Notes under the pieces: model-generated
Database searches by the model: none
The model's input: only the letters and a program-made list of their open reading frames with translations
What the model was told of the DNA's origin: nothing
NCBI GenBank assembly: GCA_031308135.1
Contig: JAHLJT010008446.1
Span: 162,313,532-162,377,531, forward strand
DNA length: 64,000 nucleotides
From: Acheta domesticus
Lineage: Eukaryota > Arthropoda > Insecta > Orthoptera > Gryllidae
Reading direction: 5' to 3'
Program-made: the position numbers and the translations under genes
In this document: piece by piece, positions 42,400-53,036 of the stretch
Position numbering within the stretch: position 1 is the first letter of the stretch
Layout: each line of letters starts with the position of its first letter

Positions 42400-43110
42400 C
42401 AACAGTTTTATTTTACCACTTATAATACAGCTGGAAAAAACCCGACGGCTCGGGGCCGTTTACAAGATTCGTAGTCGACTGAGCGGCGTGGGCCGCCGAA
42501 GGCGGCCTCCACGTTGACGACAGCGCGCTCCCCCGTCGGAGGGTAAAGGCAACAACCGTGCCCTAGAATCCCGGGGCGTCAGCGTTATCAGTGTAGCCGG
42601 CGTCAACGGCGGCGTGGCCTCGGCGAGGTGTGGCTGTGCCGGTACGGCGTAAGGCCAGCCAGGCGGCCAGCAGGTGCTGATCCGGAAGCCGGCGGCCGGG
42701 AACGAGCGCGTGCCCTTACAACACTCCGCAATGCGGCGGGGTCGCGCGGCGAGCCTGCACCGTACCGGGACGAGCGGGGTCCAGCCACAAGCCAGGAGAG
42801 CGAACCAGAAACAAAGCAGAGTCGTCCTTTCAGTGTTAAACAGAAACCGCAAACCAGGAAAAGTCGGGAGCACAGCCGTCCTAAAGCATAAACAAAGTAC
42901 AGTGTTAACACAGATTCTACGAACGTCGCTACTCGCTCGCTCTCCGCTGACTGCCCCGCTGGGCCGGCCCTCAGTGCCCGCCCCTCGGGGCGCTGCTGTA
43001 GTTCCTCCGCCAACCTGCGTCCCGGAACTATTTTCCGGGGTGGCGGAGGCGCCCCGCATGCGCTCTGGTGCGCGCTAACGGTCGCACGCCCCGTTCAACA
43101 CACACGGCGG
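42400..43110 (-). repeat. GC-rich block, possibly a solo LTR on the minus strand
   Basis: About 650 bp of very high GC and CpG in AT-rich surroundings. On the minus strand it begins TGTTGAACGGGGCGTGCG (43108) and ends with AAAATAAAACTGTTGTTGTT, which includes an AATAAA signal near 42412. Together these would fit the U3-R-U5 order of an LTR. No 5-bp flank duplication was found, so the call is weak. Long open frames on both strands reflect base composition. Confidence 0.35.
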
Positions 43111-43236
43111 GATACAGCAATTCCCAATTAAAACATAGCCTTCTGCTTTTTGTTTCAAAATGGCCTGAAAAACTAAGACTTCTCAGCATTAATGGTATCA
43201 ATTAAAACTGACTTGGCAATAAATGAAAACTGGCAT

Positions 43237-44294
43237 TGCTACAGAATGCCACAAAACTTTCCCGTATTAGTTTTCTAGTTTTTTGGTCTCAGCTAGCTAT
43301 ACGGACTGGCCATATACTCTTGCCAGCTGCCATCTATCGCCGCCCAAAATACATTTTTTATATTTTCTTAATTTTTCGGTTTCGTAATTATAGAACGGAT
43401 ATAATATTTTACAAATATTAAAGAACAGCTAAACTTCGTCATCAATGGCAAGTTTCTTTAGAAATTTTGGAGGCCGTTTTTTAAGGAAATGGCCTGTAAG
43501 CGATACTCTAAATTCGAAACATAAAGCGCTTTTTCACAGAAACTTTTTGAGTTTTCGAAAAACTTTATTTAAAGTTATAAGAAGCACTTTACTTCACAAC
43601 TACAATAGTGTTTACAAATTGCGGGAAATGTGACGTGGAAAAGGGATTTTCTCTAAAACGGCACAATTTTTTCTTTAAACATTTGGTAAGGATCTGCCTA
43701 TATACTCTTTAACATAACATAAACGCCATATTGCTCTAATTCTTTTGTTTCTCAAAAATTACAAAAATGAAATTTTTTGACCTGAATCTCTCACGTCGTT
43801 CATATTTATATTAGTGGCGATTTGTTCATGATATGATTAAGTAAATTAAAGTTATTTATTGGTAACAATGTGCTTTGAATAATGTGAAATAAAGTTTCTC
43901 AAAAACTCAACCGTTTTCTGTGAAACCAAGTTCCTAATTCCGCTCATGACTTCTGATGATGTTTTTTCGAAAATTCAAAAATTGTCTCTCAAAACAGCTT
44001 CAAATTTCGCATTTACAGTAGCACTAAAACGCCATTTTCTTAAAAACGGCTACAAATTTTTACAAAGAAAATTGCCAGTTAGGACGAGATTTTATTAGTT
44101 CTTTTATATTCTTCAAATAATATTTCCTTTCTACTATTCAGAAATCGAAAAATGAAACTTTAAAAACGTGCTACGTTGGGCGATGATACATGGCAGCAGG
44201 CAAGAGTACGTAGGAATTCCGAATAGCTAGCCGAGACCATAGGAAATAGAAAACTAATACGGGAAATGTCTGTCCCATTCTGTATCACCACTAG
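43237..44294. repeat. ACTTTCCC-family element, copy C, with long inverted ends
   Basis: The left end TGCTACAGAATGCCACAAAA (43237) then CTTTCCCGTATTAG is mirrored at the right by CTAATACGGGAAATGTCTG and CATTCTGTATCACCACTAG (to 44294). The inverted homology reaches inward about 230 bp (the GCCAGCTGCCATCTATCGCC region mirrors GGCGATGATACATGGCAGCA). The interior has the TTTTCTC...AAACGGC unit at about 43648 and 44035. No transposase is present. Confidence 0.72.
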
Positions 44295-44522
44295 TTTTTT
44301 AAATCTACGTTCTCTAGATCGAACAATGAAGATTACTTTTATTCTATTGGAGAGCGTATAAAATACATTGATGTTTATCGGGAGCAAAATAGAAGTAGTA
44401 CAGAGATAAAAGACTTCCGTGTTTCCTGCCTACAGAACTGAATTGACATTAATTTTTGCAAACGTACTGTTAATTTCAAGTTTTTTAATGTGAAATGTGT
44501 TGTTGTAATAAGTGTGAGAAGA

Positions 44523-44596
44523 GCGAATGAATGGCTCAGTGTCAAAGTGTTTCTCTAGAACTCTGAGAGCAGCGAGTTCGAGTCCTAGTCTTCGTA
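44523..44596 (+). repeat. tRNA-like segment (pseudogene or SINE head)
   Basis: GCGAATG at 44523 pairs in six of seven positions with TCTTCGT (44589-44595). A TGGCTCAGTG A box (44532) and a GAGTTCGAGTCCT T-arm/B box follow at canonical spacing, with a T12 run right after, as for pol III termination. The anticodon arm does not fold cleanly, so a working tRNA is unlikely. Confidence 0.5.
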
Positions 44597-45445
44597 GCTT
44601 TTTTTTTTTTTCATTTACATTACAAAAAAATTCACTAAATTGCATAATTACACATTTGACTTGTCGAAGTTATGTATAATGTAAGCAAAATTCGCGATTG
44701 CGAAAAAGGAATGCGAACCAGGCAATAATGGTAATAGGCAGTCTCGACATGCGGCATTGAGACCAAAAATTAGATCTTAAATTGCATCCTTCGCAGTACT
44801 TCCGTGTTTTCGACTCCGTGTCAAAATTAGGTAAGGAGCTCTGCGACGTTGCCACATGACAAGAAAGAAAAAATCAATATTTCACTCGCGGCTTAGCAAA
44901 TTGAACTACTCCGTTTTCATTATTCGACATGGCTCACCATAGCCAAGCCTCACGAGAGCGAGTTATCGCATTAGTAAACCAGGAATTTTAGATTTCTTCA
45001 TAATGTATTCCTTGTATTTCTTAGAAAAAGAGATTTATGAATATACAATTGATATACAAAATTCTAATAGATAATTTGGAGAATAAAAAATATTTCATAG
45101 AAATATAAAAAAGCCCTTTTCAAGGGTCACCTTGTTTTAAAATCAAAATAATATATTTACGCTATTGAGACAGTTCAAATCACGGATAAGCAAAAACAAC
45201 TCTGGGCAAGAACCGGGTTCGATTCTGCGGTCTAGGGCTCTGGAAGAAATAATTCTACCACTGAGCCAAACGAATACATCTTTCAGATCCTTACATAAAC
45301 TTACGTACTGCTGGTGTAAGTTATTGTGCCAAATGTCGGACAGCGTTTGAAATGTCTCCAATATATTTAGACAATTACAAATTTATTAAACGGAATGAAA
45401 ACTTGAAATTACTGAAATGCATCCCACTAACTAGACCCACGTTAA
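44597..45445. other. No gene; contains a scrambled tRNA-like patch
   Basis: At 45216-45225 the plus strand has a B box (GGTTCGATTC), while 45257-45268 carries an A box on the opposite strand (TGGCTCAGTGGT). The two boxes therefore cannot belong to one intact tRNA-derived unit. The rest is unassigned. Confidence 0.45.
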
Positions 45446-46210
45446 CCCATTAGTGCATGTGATCCGATAAATCGATGCTAAGAAAAGCGTCAAACCATGC
45501 CTGTCATTGGAGACTTATCTGATTGAGATACACACGAATCAACGCTCGCATTGTTTGGAAAGTCATAAATTAAATGTATAACGCTGTAACTTTCAGAAGT
45601 TTTCGATTTAGAGCGATTAGAGTGTAAGATGGCGCATTACAGTCTTGTTGTTTTACGTGTCTGGTAAGTTTTCAATTTAATTATAATACCTAACATTGAT
45701 TGATATGAACAAATTTTACACGAAATAAAATAATGAAGGTTCATGTTTTTCATTGAATTGGTATTATAAGAAAATAATGATAAATAACTAAACTATTTAA
45801 AATAATTTTTAGTGATCCTAAATATCGGATCACATGCACAGGACACTTTTCACTGCAATATATTAGAATGGCTACGTTTTTTCTCTCTGCGTTCCAGCAA
45901 CTGCTAAATGAAGAAGTATTGTCAGCCTATCTGTTGCTGAAATTTTGAACATGTTAGAAGAAGAATACACAAAAGGCGCTAACAATTGCGAGCAATGATT
46001 TTCGCTCGTCTGCAGAAATTATGCTTGTTAGATGGAAAGGCAATGATGTTGTATGTTGCCTCAATCATGAAGAAAACGAAAAGGAAACTTCTTGGAAACG
46101 GTGCAGAATAAAATTTGATATTCACATAGTATGTCTTTTAGATGTATAATACATGGATATACAATCCTTTTCCCCAAAAAATAAGCCAGGAAACTTCATG
46201 CACTAATGGG
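45446..46210 (+). mobile_element. piggyBac MITE with TTAA target duplication
   Basis: CCCATTAGTGCATG (45446) and its perfect complement CATGCACTAATGGG (to 46210) are 14-bp inverted ends flanked by TTAA (45442-45445 and 46211-46214). Subterminal TGATCCGATA (about 45460) mirrors TATCGGATCA (about 45826). Internally, SSAEIMLVRWKGNDVVCCL (about 46013-46070) resembles the piggyBac transposase strand after the catalytic core. The MITE thus derives by internal deletion from a full element. The second copy is 62859-63626. Confidence 0.88.
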
Positions 46211-46232
46211 TTAAGGAGTCTCACTAACTATT

Positions 46233-46935
46233 GACCATCCCCGTATTCTAAAACGGTTCTCGATATCAAAATACAGTTTCCGCTCAACAATGCACTTTCA
46301 TGGGGCAAGAGAAAAGAGAAATGGTGTACAGATATTGTTTGAAATATTTTTAGTTTTGGAGAAATTAAAGAATCTTTAGTTTTTCTAAAGGGAACCATAC
46401 ATTTTTTCTCACTAGCAACAGACAGATCGTAAAGAGGAATGCAATGATGTAACATATGCTAATGTTTTATAATATTTTGTGTATAAAATTATACATTCTA
46501 ACATGAGATTTAAAACGAAATGTGTAGTTTTTCCTGTAGCAGCCGTCGCAATTATCGGGAAGGTGTCTTCGCGGCCTCTCCCCGCAGAAGTGTCGGCGCT
46601 GCCAGGTAAACTTCCTCATGACGGCAGATTAAAGGGTTGCTGCAGGAAATCTCGAGCATTTAATTTAAAATCACATGTAAGAAAGTATATTTTTTATACT
46701 GAAATACTATCAAAATAATAATATATGTTACATCATTGCATTCGTCTATTACGATCTCCTCCATTGCTAGTGAGAAATACGTGGTTCCATTTAAAAACTC
46801 AAAGATGATTAAATTTCTCAAAAAAAAATTTTCGAAATCTATCCTCTACGGCAAATTGCTTGCCCCATGATTCCCCATTGTTGACCGAAAACTGCATATA
46901 TCGGAAACCGTTTAGATTTAGAAGAAACGGGGTGG
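46233..46935. repeat. Inverted-repeat element with arms of about 215 bp
   Basis: CATCCCCGTATTCTAAAACG through CACTAGCAACAGA and AATGCAATGATGTAACATAT (46233-46465) is mirrored at 46720-46935 with moderate divergence. The 255-bp loop has no recognised content. It is probably a MITE of an unassigned family. The window ends inside its second copy. Confidence 0.65.
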
Positions 46936-47459
46936 CTCTCATCCGGTGCGGCTCCCTGTATATTGCTTGCATATACACACAAAAACCGTTGAACAGATAA
47001 TACAAAGAATAATGCGGTTTTATACATCCCCGACAAAAAATACGGTATGTTTTGGTTTAAATTTCTGAATATTTTGTTGTCCCACAACGACTGAACTTCT
47101 TCTGATGATGGGTAACTGTTCAACTTGGAAACCGGTAGAATTTTTTCTTGATGCGTGATTCTCTTCCAGGTAACTTCTTGTAAGCATTTCTGTTCATGGT
47201 GGATCTTTTATTTTACGAGCGCATTTTCATGGTCGGTTTTGACGAACAAAATAAAAATAATTTTATTTTTGTAAATGTAAGAATAATAAAACAATGCATT
47301 AAATTATTTTTCCTTGCAATTTACCTATGCATCGCGCACGCGGGCGGTGTGTTGGGTCACCTTCTGAACATGTGTAATTATGGTGATAAACTTTTTACGG
47401 CTGTTCCCTTGATAAGACAAGTTGTTACGCCTTGAATTATGAATAATCAGGTAATAGGA
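46936..47459. other. No gene recognised
   Basis: Unassigned AT-rich sequence. The frame 47196-47435 has a hydrophobic stretch but no family and no splice context. Confidence 0.4.
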
Positions 47460-47560
47460 TGATAACGAGGAATGAAGAGGAAATCACAAGTACGACCATG
47501 CCTACGCAGGACTCGAACCTGCAGCGTCCTTGGCGCAGCCATGGGGCCGGCGTAGTTATT
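47460..47560 (-). repeat. tRNA-derived SINE head, minus strand
   Basis: On the minus strand GGTTCGAGTCC (47519-47509) is a strong B box within CTGCAGGTTCGAGTCCTGCG, a good T arm. An imperfect upstream part is TGGCTGCGCC. The tail side contains TTCCTCTTCATTCCTCG, shared in part with the SINE at 19265-19700. Confidence 0.55.
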
Positions 47561-47565
47561 GTTGT

Positions 47566-47577
47566 TATTGTTATTAC

Positions 47578-47626
<49 letters not shown>
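47566..47626. repeat. (TTA)n microsatellite
   Basis: About 15 perfect ATT/TTA units directly after the SINE head; possibly its expanded tail. Confidence 0.95.
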
Positions 47627-47754
47627 TTAATTGGTGTTCATATATATAAAAGTTGGCTTTACATTGTTGCAGAAATTTTATGTTTCCACGAGGATAGGAT
47701 ACATGACCCTAATGATAGAACTCACTAGGGAGAATATATTTGATTTGAAGCAAA

Positions 47755-48254
47755 AATCTTCAATTTTGTAATTGTGGAAAGACGCCGTGAAAAATTCACA
47801 CTTTTGCAATTTTCGAAAATTCAGAGTTTACCGTGAAATCGGACCTATGCCACTTTTATAAGTGTATTTTACTCTATTCTTAAAAAAAAAGAAAAATTGG
47901 AGCCTTTTTGAGAAATTTTGAAAAAGTCCGGGGTGCCTCATGCAAAGTACCCCAAAGTTTTGAACAAAGATTTTCAAAATCGCGGCGCCTCGAGTGGAAG
48001 ATCGACCGAAGAATATCCTTTTGGAGGAAATCGTACTTACAGTTTAGATGCTATTGTTGTTCACAGACGGACGGACGGACGGACGGACGACAGACGGACA
48101 GACGATTTGAAAAAACAACAACAATTTTTCGGTATCAGTGGGACCCTAAAACGTGTATTTTCGTTAAAATCTCGAAAATCCATTTTCGGCAGCATTACAT
48201 AACTTTCCCTATACTATATATTTTCTCCATATTTACGTATCTATACGGCAAAGT
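47755..48254 (-). repeat. ACTTTCCC-family element, copy D (partial)
   Basis: Matches the left third of copy A in reverse. GAAAGACGCCGTGAAAAATT mirrors about 9780, a GACGGACGGACGGACGGACG tract (from about 48067) mirrors 9488, and the terminal hairpin ATAACTTTCCCTATAC...CTATACGGCAAAGT ends at 48254. The other end is missing. Confidence 0.6.
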
Positions 48255-48338
48255 AAAAAATGGCCTAGTGTTTAATATTTGACATAATTAATAATAATAA
48301 TACTACTATATTAATAATAATAAGAAGGAGATTTATAT

Positions 48339-48600
48339 AATATTTTTCAAGGAGATTCACTATCCCCTCTGCTGTTTTGCATTAGTTTGATCCCTATCTA
48401 TCGAGACAGCTGTCGCACACTGACTTTGGTTACAAGCTCCATGGTGATGAAAGGCTGTATCACATTTATTTTACATGGATGACCTTAAAGTGTTTGCTAA
48501 AAATGAAGCATTCTCTCCCAAATGCTGTCTGTCCCCAATGCTTTTAGCAATGACATCTGCATGAAGTTTGGTCTTGACAAGTGTACAAAAGACAACTTAA
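48339..48600 (+). pseudogene. R2/R4-like LINE, reverse transcriptase part before the piggyBac insertion
   Basis: NIFQGDSLSPLLFCISLIPI (from 48339) is the RT block preceding the active site. Two shifts later HLFYMDDLKVFAKNE carries the YMDD catalytic pair. FGLDKCTK leads up to the TTAA where piggyBac inserted, and the protein resumes after 50976. The 5' part of the LINE is missing. Frameshifts show that it was already decaying, or decayed later. Confidence 0.8.
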
Positions 48601-50975
48601 CCCATTACCTGCCGTGATCCCCATTTGGGGATCATGATATTTTTCATTCAGTAGTTGGTAACACGTGATGCAGATCTTTATTTTATATCTCATTCTCATT
48701 GTTTTGAGTGTGATTGAACGAGACACATGAATTTATTGTACGTTGTGTTGTAAATTTCGAAAGCATAACCGAAAGAAACATATCTGACAAGGTAAGGTCA
48801 GTAGAAAAATTATGTTGATTTCCAGTGTCATGATATTCTAATTATTTTTAACAACCCATTATTAATATTTTGTATGTTCTTCAACTAGACATTCTAGTTC
48901 TGATATATTCATATTTAGGCTATTTTAACTCTTAGGTTCATTTGTGTTGAACTAATTTCACCGATACCCATTGGGGATCATGGCTGATGCAATGTAAAAA
49001 ATTTTCCATACTTTGTTATTTCAGATATGGGTACAAGGCTCTTTCTCTCTTTATTAGAATTAGAAGAAGTGTTGAATGACACAAATTTCTTAGAAGATGA
49101 TGACTCTGATACCGAGATTGACATTGTTGAACTTCCGCCAGACAATGTCGATACTATTTCTGATGCTGAAGACATCGATGAAATCTTGGAAGACACTCAT
49201 CAGCTGATGTACCAGGGAGCGTAGAAATTCATTCTAGCGCGTTTCCTGTCCATCGGCATCTTCAAGAATGGATGTCAGTGAATTACCATCAGAAAATTAC
49301 GAGCCAAAGAGTACTAGAGTAAAGAAGCTCAAGCGCTTGACAGTATTTCAGACTGGCAAAAACTAAAGCCAAATTTTTCAAATGATGTTGCCCAAGTGAT
49401 GATATTTCAAAAGCAAAAGAGAATATTATCGATACACTAAAGATAAATCACCAGTTCAAGTATTTGAGACATTCGATGAAGAAGTAATGGCACATATTGT
49501 GTAGCAAAGTGTTATCTATGCTGTTCAAAATAATCGGCATCACTTTACTTTTTCAATTGACTGTTTCAAAAAGTTCCTTGGATTTTTATTACTAAACTGG
49601 ATACAATTCTTTACCACAAGAACAAATGTACTGGTGTGAAGATGAGGACTTGGTGTTGAAGCAGTAAGGAAATGTTTTAGTAGGAACAGATATTTAGAAT
49701 AAAGAAGAATTTACACTTCAATGACAACGCTGAATTGAACAAAGGAAATTTAAATAGAAAGTCCTTCAAAATAAGTCCTCTTCTAGATAAAATGAATGAA
49801 AAGTTCCTACATTTTGGCGTGTTTCAAGCACATAAGCATTGATGAACAGATGATTCGATATTACGGCCATCACTATCTGAAGCAGTTCCTGAAAGGAAAA
49901 CCAATCCGCTTTGGATTCAAGCAGTGGGCAATGTGCTGCGCTGAAACAGGGTACTGTTACCGTGCTGAGTTATATGAAGGAAAGAAAGAAGGAGATGAAG
50001 TTGAAATACGTGGTTTAGGATCATCTGTAGTGTTGAAAAATATATCTGTGCTCAAGAATCCCTGCAATCACGCATTCTACTTCGACAATTTTTTTACCAG
50101 CTTTCACCTAATGAAAACATTGAAAGACATGAATATAGTGGCTACAGGCACTGTACGATACAATCGCATGAACAATTGTACTATCAAAATGATGAGGCAA
50201 TGAAAAAGAAGATAGAGGTATCTTTGACTACAGAATAGATGTTAACAATGAAATATTTGCTACTGTTTGGAAAGATAATAGAGTGTAAAAATATTGTCAA
50301 CTCACAAAGGAGTAGAACCTTTAGAAAAAGTAAATAGGTGGTCGAAAAACGAACAGAAGAAAGTGAACATTCCACAACCTCAGTGTGTGCATGTATATAA
50401 TAAATATATGGGAGGGGTTGACAAACTAGATGGGTTGATCAATCAGTATAGAATCAGAATTCGTGGGAAGAAATGGTACTTCCCTATCTTCACTAATTTA
50501 GTAGATATGTGTGTTGTAAACGCTTATAGTTTTATCCAACAAACGGGTTGCAGAAGATGTCAGAAAAGACCCAGTGGGACATTACTTAGAGCGAACACAA
50601 GATGGTAAGCAGAGGAAATGCGCCGTATGCAAGTCAAATGTGAGAAAACAGTGCATAAAACGTAATGTAGGACTGCACGTACATTGTATGAAAGAATGGC
50701 ATAAACTAATCTGATTAAAAGAGACCTGTAAGAAGCCTGATCTATTAAAAAATATTTTTACTTAAATTTTTTTTAAGAAAAATGTAATGAATAAACATAG
50801 CAGAATATTATTCACCACATCAGCCATGATCCCCAATTGGGACTTTTTAGAAATAAGCAAATTTTGAAAAATCTCATTGCAAAAATTCACTGAGTGTGTT
50901 GCTAAACTTACTTTCTGGCATATACTAAACTAATAATTACAAAAAAAATAGTTTAAAAAATTTGCAGTTAATGGG
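48601..50975 (+). mobile_element. piggyBac element, complete ends, TTAA duplication
   Basis: CCCATTACCTGC (48601-48612) and GCAGTTAATGGG (50964-50975) are inverted with one mismatch. TTAA flanks both sides (48597-48600 and 50976-50979). A subterminal pair, CCCATTGGGGATCATGGCTG (48967) and CAGCCATGATCCCCAATTGGG-like sequence (50818-50841), is inverted over about 23 bases. A further GATCCCC/GGGGATC palindrome lies at 48616-48637. It interrupts an R2/R4-like LINE exactly. Confidence 0.92.
49027..50714 (+). pseudogene. piggyBac transposase, multiply broken
   Basis: An acidic N-terminal piece (49027-49224, ELEEVLNDTNFLEDDDSDTE) is preceded by TTTCAG and stops early. After several stops and shifts the catalytic DDE_Tnp_1_7 domain is seen at 49796-50203: ISIDEQMIRYYGHHYLKQF, RFGFKQWAM, NHAFYFDNFFTSFHLM. 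A later piece (50294-50608) has YNKYMGGVDKLDGLINQYRI and KKWYFPIFTNLVDMCVVNAY. The C-terminal cysteine-rich zinc finger is in yet another frame (50580-50714): RKCAVCKSN, then C...GLHVHC. The aspartates in SIDEQ, FYFDN and GGVDKLD sit where the family has its acidic residues. Domain order is complete but the frame is broken at least five times. Confidence 0.85.
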
Positions 50976-52036
50976 TTAAAAGAGGCAAAATAACCACGTC
51001 AGATAACATTGAAGTTGATAGACACACTGTGATTCAAGATCTTGAGCCAGGTAAAACTTACAAATATCTGGGCATTGAAGAATGTGAGACCATCTCGAAC
51101 GACACAATGAAAGCGAGAATTCGCAAGGAGTATTATAGAAGAGTGAGACTTGTCCGCAGTCCGCTCTGAACTCAAGGAATAAAATATCAGCAATAGGTAG
51201 TTTGGCGGTGCCTCTAGCCGAATACAGTTTCGGACTAGTAGACTGGACTGAACAGGAAATTCGCATCATGGATCGAAAAACCAAAAAACTGCTTACCATG
51301 CATCATGTTGCCCACCCTCGGGCTGATATACATATACTTTATGTGTCACGTAAGGAAGGAGGAAGAGGTTCTGAGACAAATTGAAGCCTCCTGGCACAAT
51401 GCAATAACTGGGATGGGAAAGTATGTAGTCAGCCATCAAGATGACCCACTAATGAGGCAGGTCATGAATCTGACCGAAGAATGGGAAACAGAGGCATTGT
51501 AAGTGTAGCAAGAAGCATTGCGAACAAGACTAAGCAAGACACCCAGAATGACAGAGACACTGAACTTGTGATGCTACTTAACATGAAATTTGAGACACAA
51601 AAATGTTAAAGAAATCGTGGAGAGACAAACCACTCCACGGACAATATTTGAAACGAATGGACAAGGTGCAGATCAATAAAGATCAATCATTATGAAGCTT
51701 AAAAGGGGGAGAATAGGGCCAGAAATCGGAAGCACTTGTAATAGCTACCAAGATCAGCCTTGAAACACATTATGATTAAAGCGGTTCTCAAAATTTCCCA
51801 AGATGACAATGCCGAATTTGTCAGGAAGACGTAGAAACCATTGATCATGTTGTCTCAACTTGTCCAACCCTAGCAAAGACCGAATACTTGAAACGACACG
51901 ACAGGGTGTGTAGCTACCTCCACTGGCAGATCTGTAACGCCCTCGAAGTTCCAAACACATGCCCCAAGTGGTACGAACACTCACCAAAACCGGTGACGTC
52001 TGTTGGATTGTGTACGATATTTACAGACCAACAGAT
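50976..52036 (+). pseudogene. R2/R4-like LINE, part after the piggyBac insertion, cut by the gap
   Basis: Continues the RT: KITTSDNIEVDRHTVIQDLE, YKYLGIEECE and RIRKEYYRRVRL (from 50981); then, shifted, SLAVPLAEYSFGLVDWT and KEGGRG (to 51380). RQIEASWHNAITGMGKYVV follows. Last comes a CCHC knuckle CRICQEDVETIDHVVSTC (about 51809-51862), with YLHWQICNA and DQQ running into the 1000-N gap. Knuckle spacing C-x2-C-x8-H-x4-C matches the element at 4321-5058. The endonuclease end is lost in the gap. Confidence 0.82.
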
Positions 52037-53036
52037 NNNNNNNNNNNNNNNNNNNNNNNNNNNNNNNNNNNNNNNNNNNNNNNNNNNNNNNNNNNNNNNN
52101 NNNNNNNNNNNNNNNNNNNNNNNNNNNNNNNNNNNNNNNNNNNNNNNNNNNNNNNNNNNNNNNNNNNNNNNNNNNNNNNNNNNNNNNNNNNNNNNNNNNN
52201 NNNNNNNNNNNNNNNNNNNNNNNNNNNNNNNNNNNNNNNNNNNNNNNNNNNNNNNNNNNNNNNNNNNNNNNNNNNNNNNNNNNNNNNNNNNNNNNNNNNN
52301 NNNNNNNNNNNNNNNNNNNNNNNNNNNNNNNNNNNNNNNNNNNNNNNNNNNNNNNNNNNNNNNNNNNNNNNNNNNNNNNNNNNNNNNNNNNNNNNNNNNN
52401 NNNNNNNNNNNNNNNNNNNNNNNNNNNNNNNNNNNNNNNNNNNNNNNNNNNNNNNNNNNNNNNNNNNNNNNNNNNNNNNNNNNNNNNNNNNNNNNNNNNN
52501 NNNNNNNNNNNNNNNNNNNNNNNNNNNNNNNNNNNNNNNNNNNNNNNNNNNNNNNNNNNNNNNNNNNNNNNNNNNNNNNNNNNNNNNNNNNNNNNNNNNN
52601 NNNNNNNNNNNNNNNNNNNNNNNNNNNNNNNNNNNNNNNNNNNNNNNNNNNNNNNNNNNNNNNNNNNNNNNNNNNNNNNNNNNNNNNNNNNNNNNNNNNN
52701 NNNNNNNNNNNNNNNNNNNNNNNNNNNNNNNNNNNNNNNNNNNNNNNNNNNNNNNNNNNNNNNNNNNNNNNNNNNNNNNNNNNNNNNNNNNNNNNNNNNN
52801 NNNNNNNNNNNNNNNNNNNNNNNNNNNNNNNNNNNNNNNNNNNNNNNNNNNNNNNNNNNNNNNNNNNNNNNNNNNNNNNNNNNNNNNNNNNNNNNNNNNN
52901 NNNNNNNNNNNNNNNNNNNNNNNNNNNNNNNNNNNNNNNNNNNNNNNNNNNNNNNNNNNNNNNNNNNNNNNNNNNNNNNNNNNNNNNNNNNNNNNNNNNN
53001 NNNNNNNNNNNNNNNNNNNNNNNNNNNNNNNNNNNN
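52037..53036. other. Assembly gap, exactly 1000 N
   Basis: A round-number run of N is a scaffolding placeholder; the real distance and even the adjacency are unproven. Long frames through it are artefacts. Confidence 0.98.

Larger units (their letters stand above)
35637..46579 (+). repeat. First copy of an 11-kb direct repeat
   Basis: Matches 53037-64000 throughout, including nested insertions and their target duplications. The coordinate offset drifts from 17400 to 17442 and back to about 17419. That means small indels accumulate in both directions while substitutions look rare. Confidence 0.95.

Noticed and set aside
42460..43078. 199- and 136-codon minus frames and 87- to 134-codon plus frames
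   Set aside because: Several frames on both strands are open at once because of high GC. They are rich in arginine, proline, alanine and glycine, and the second copy of the region breaks them.
44523..44596. A functional tRNA gene on the plus strand
   Set aside because: Acceptor and T arm pair well, but no clean 5+7+5 anticodon arm could be drawn; kept only as a tRNA-like segment.
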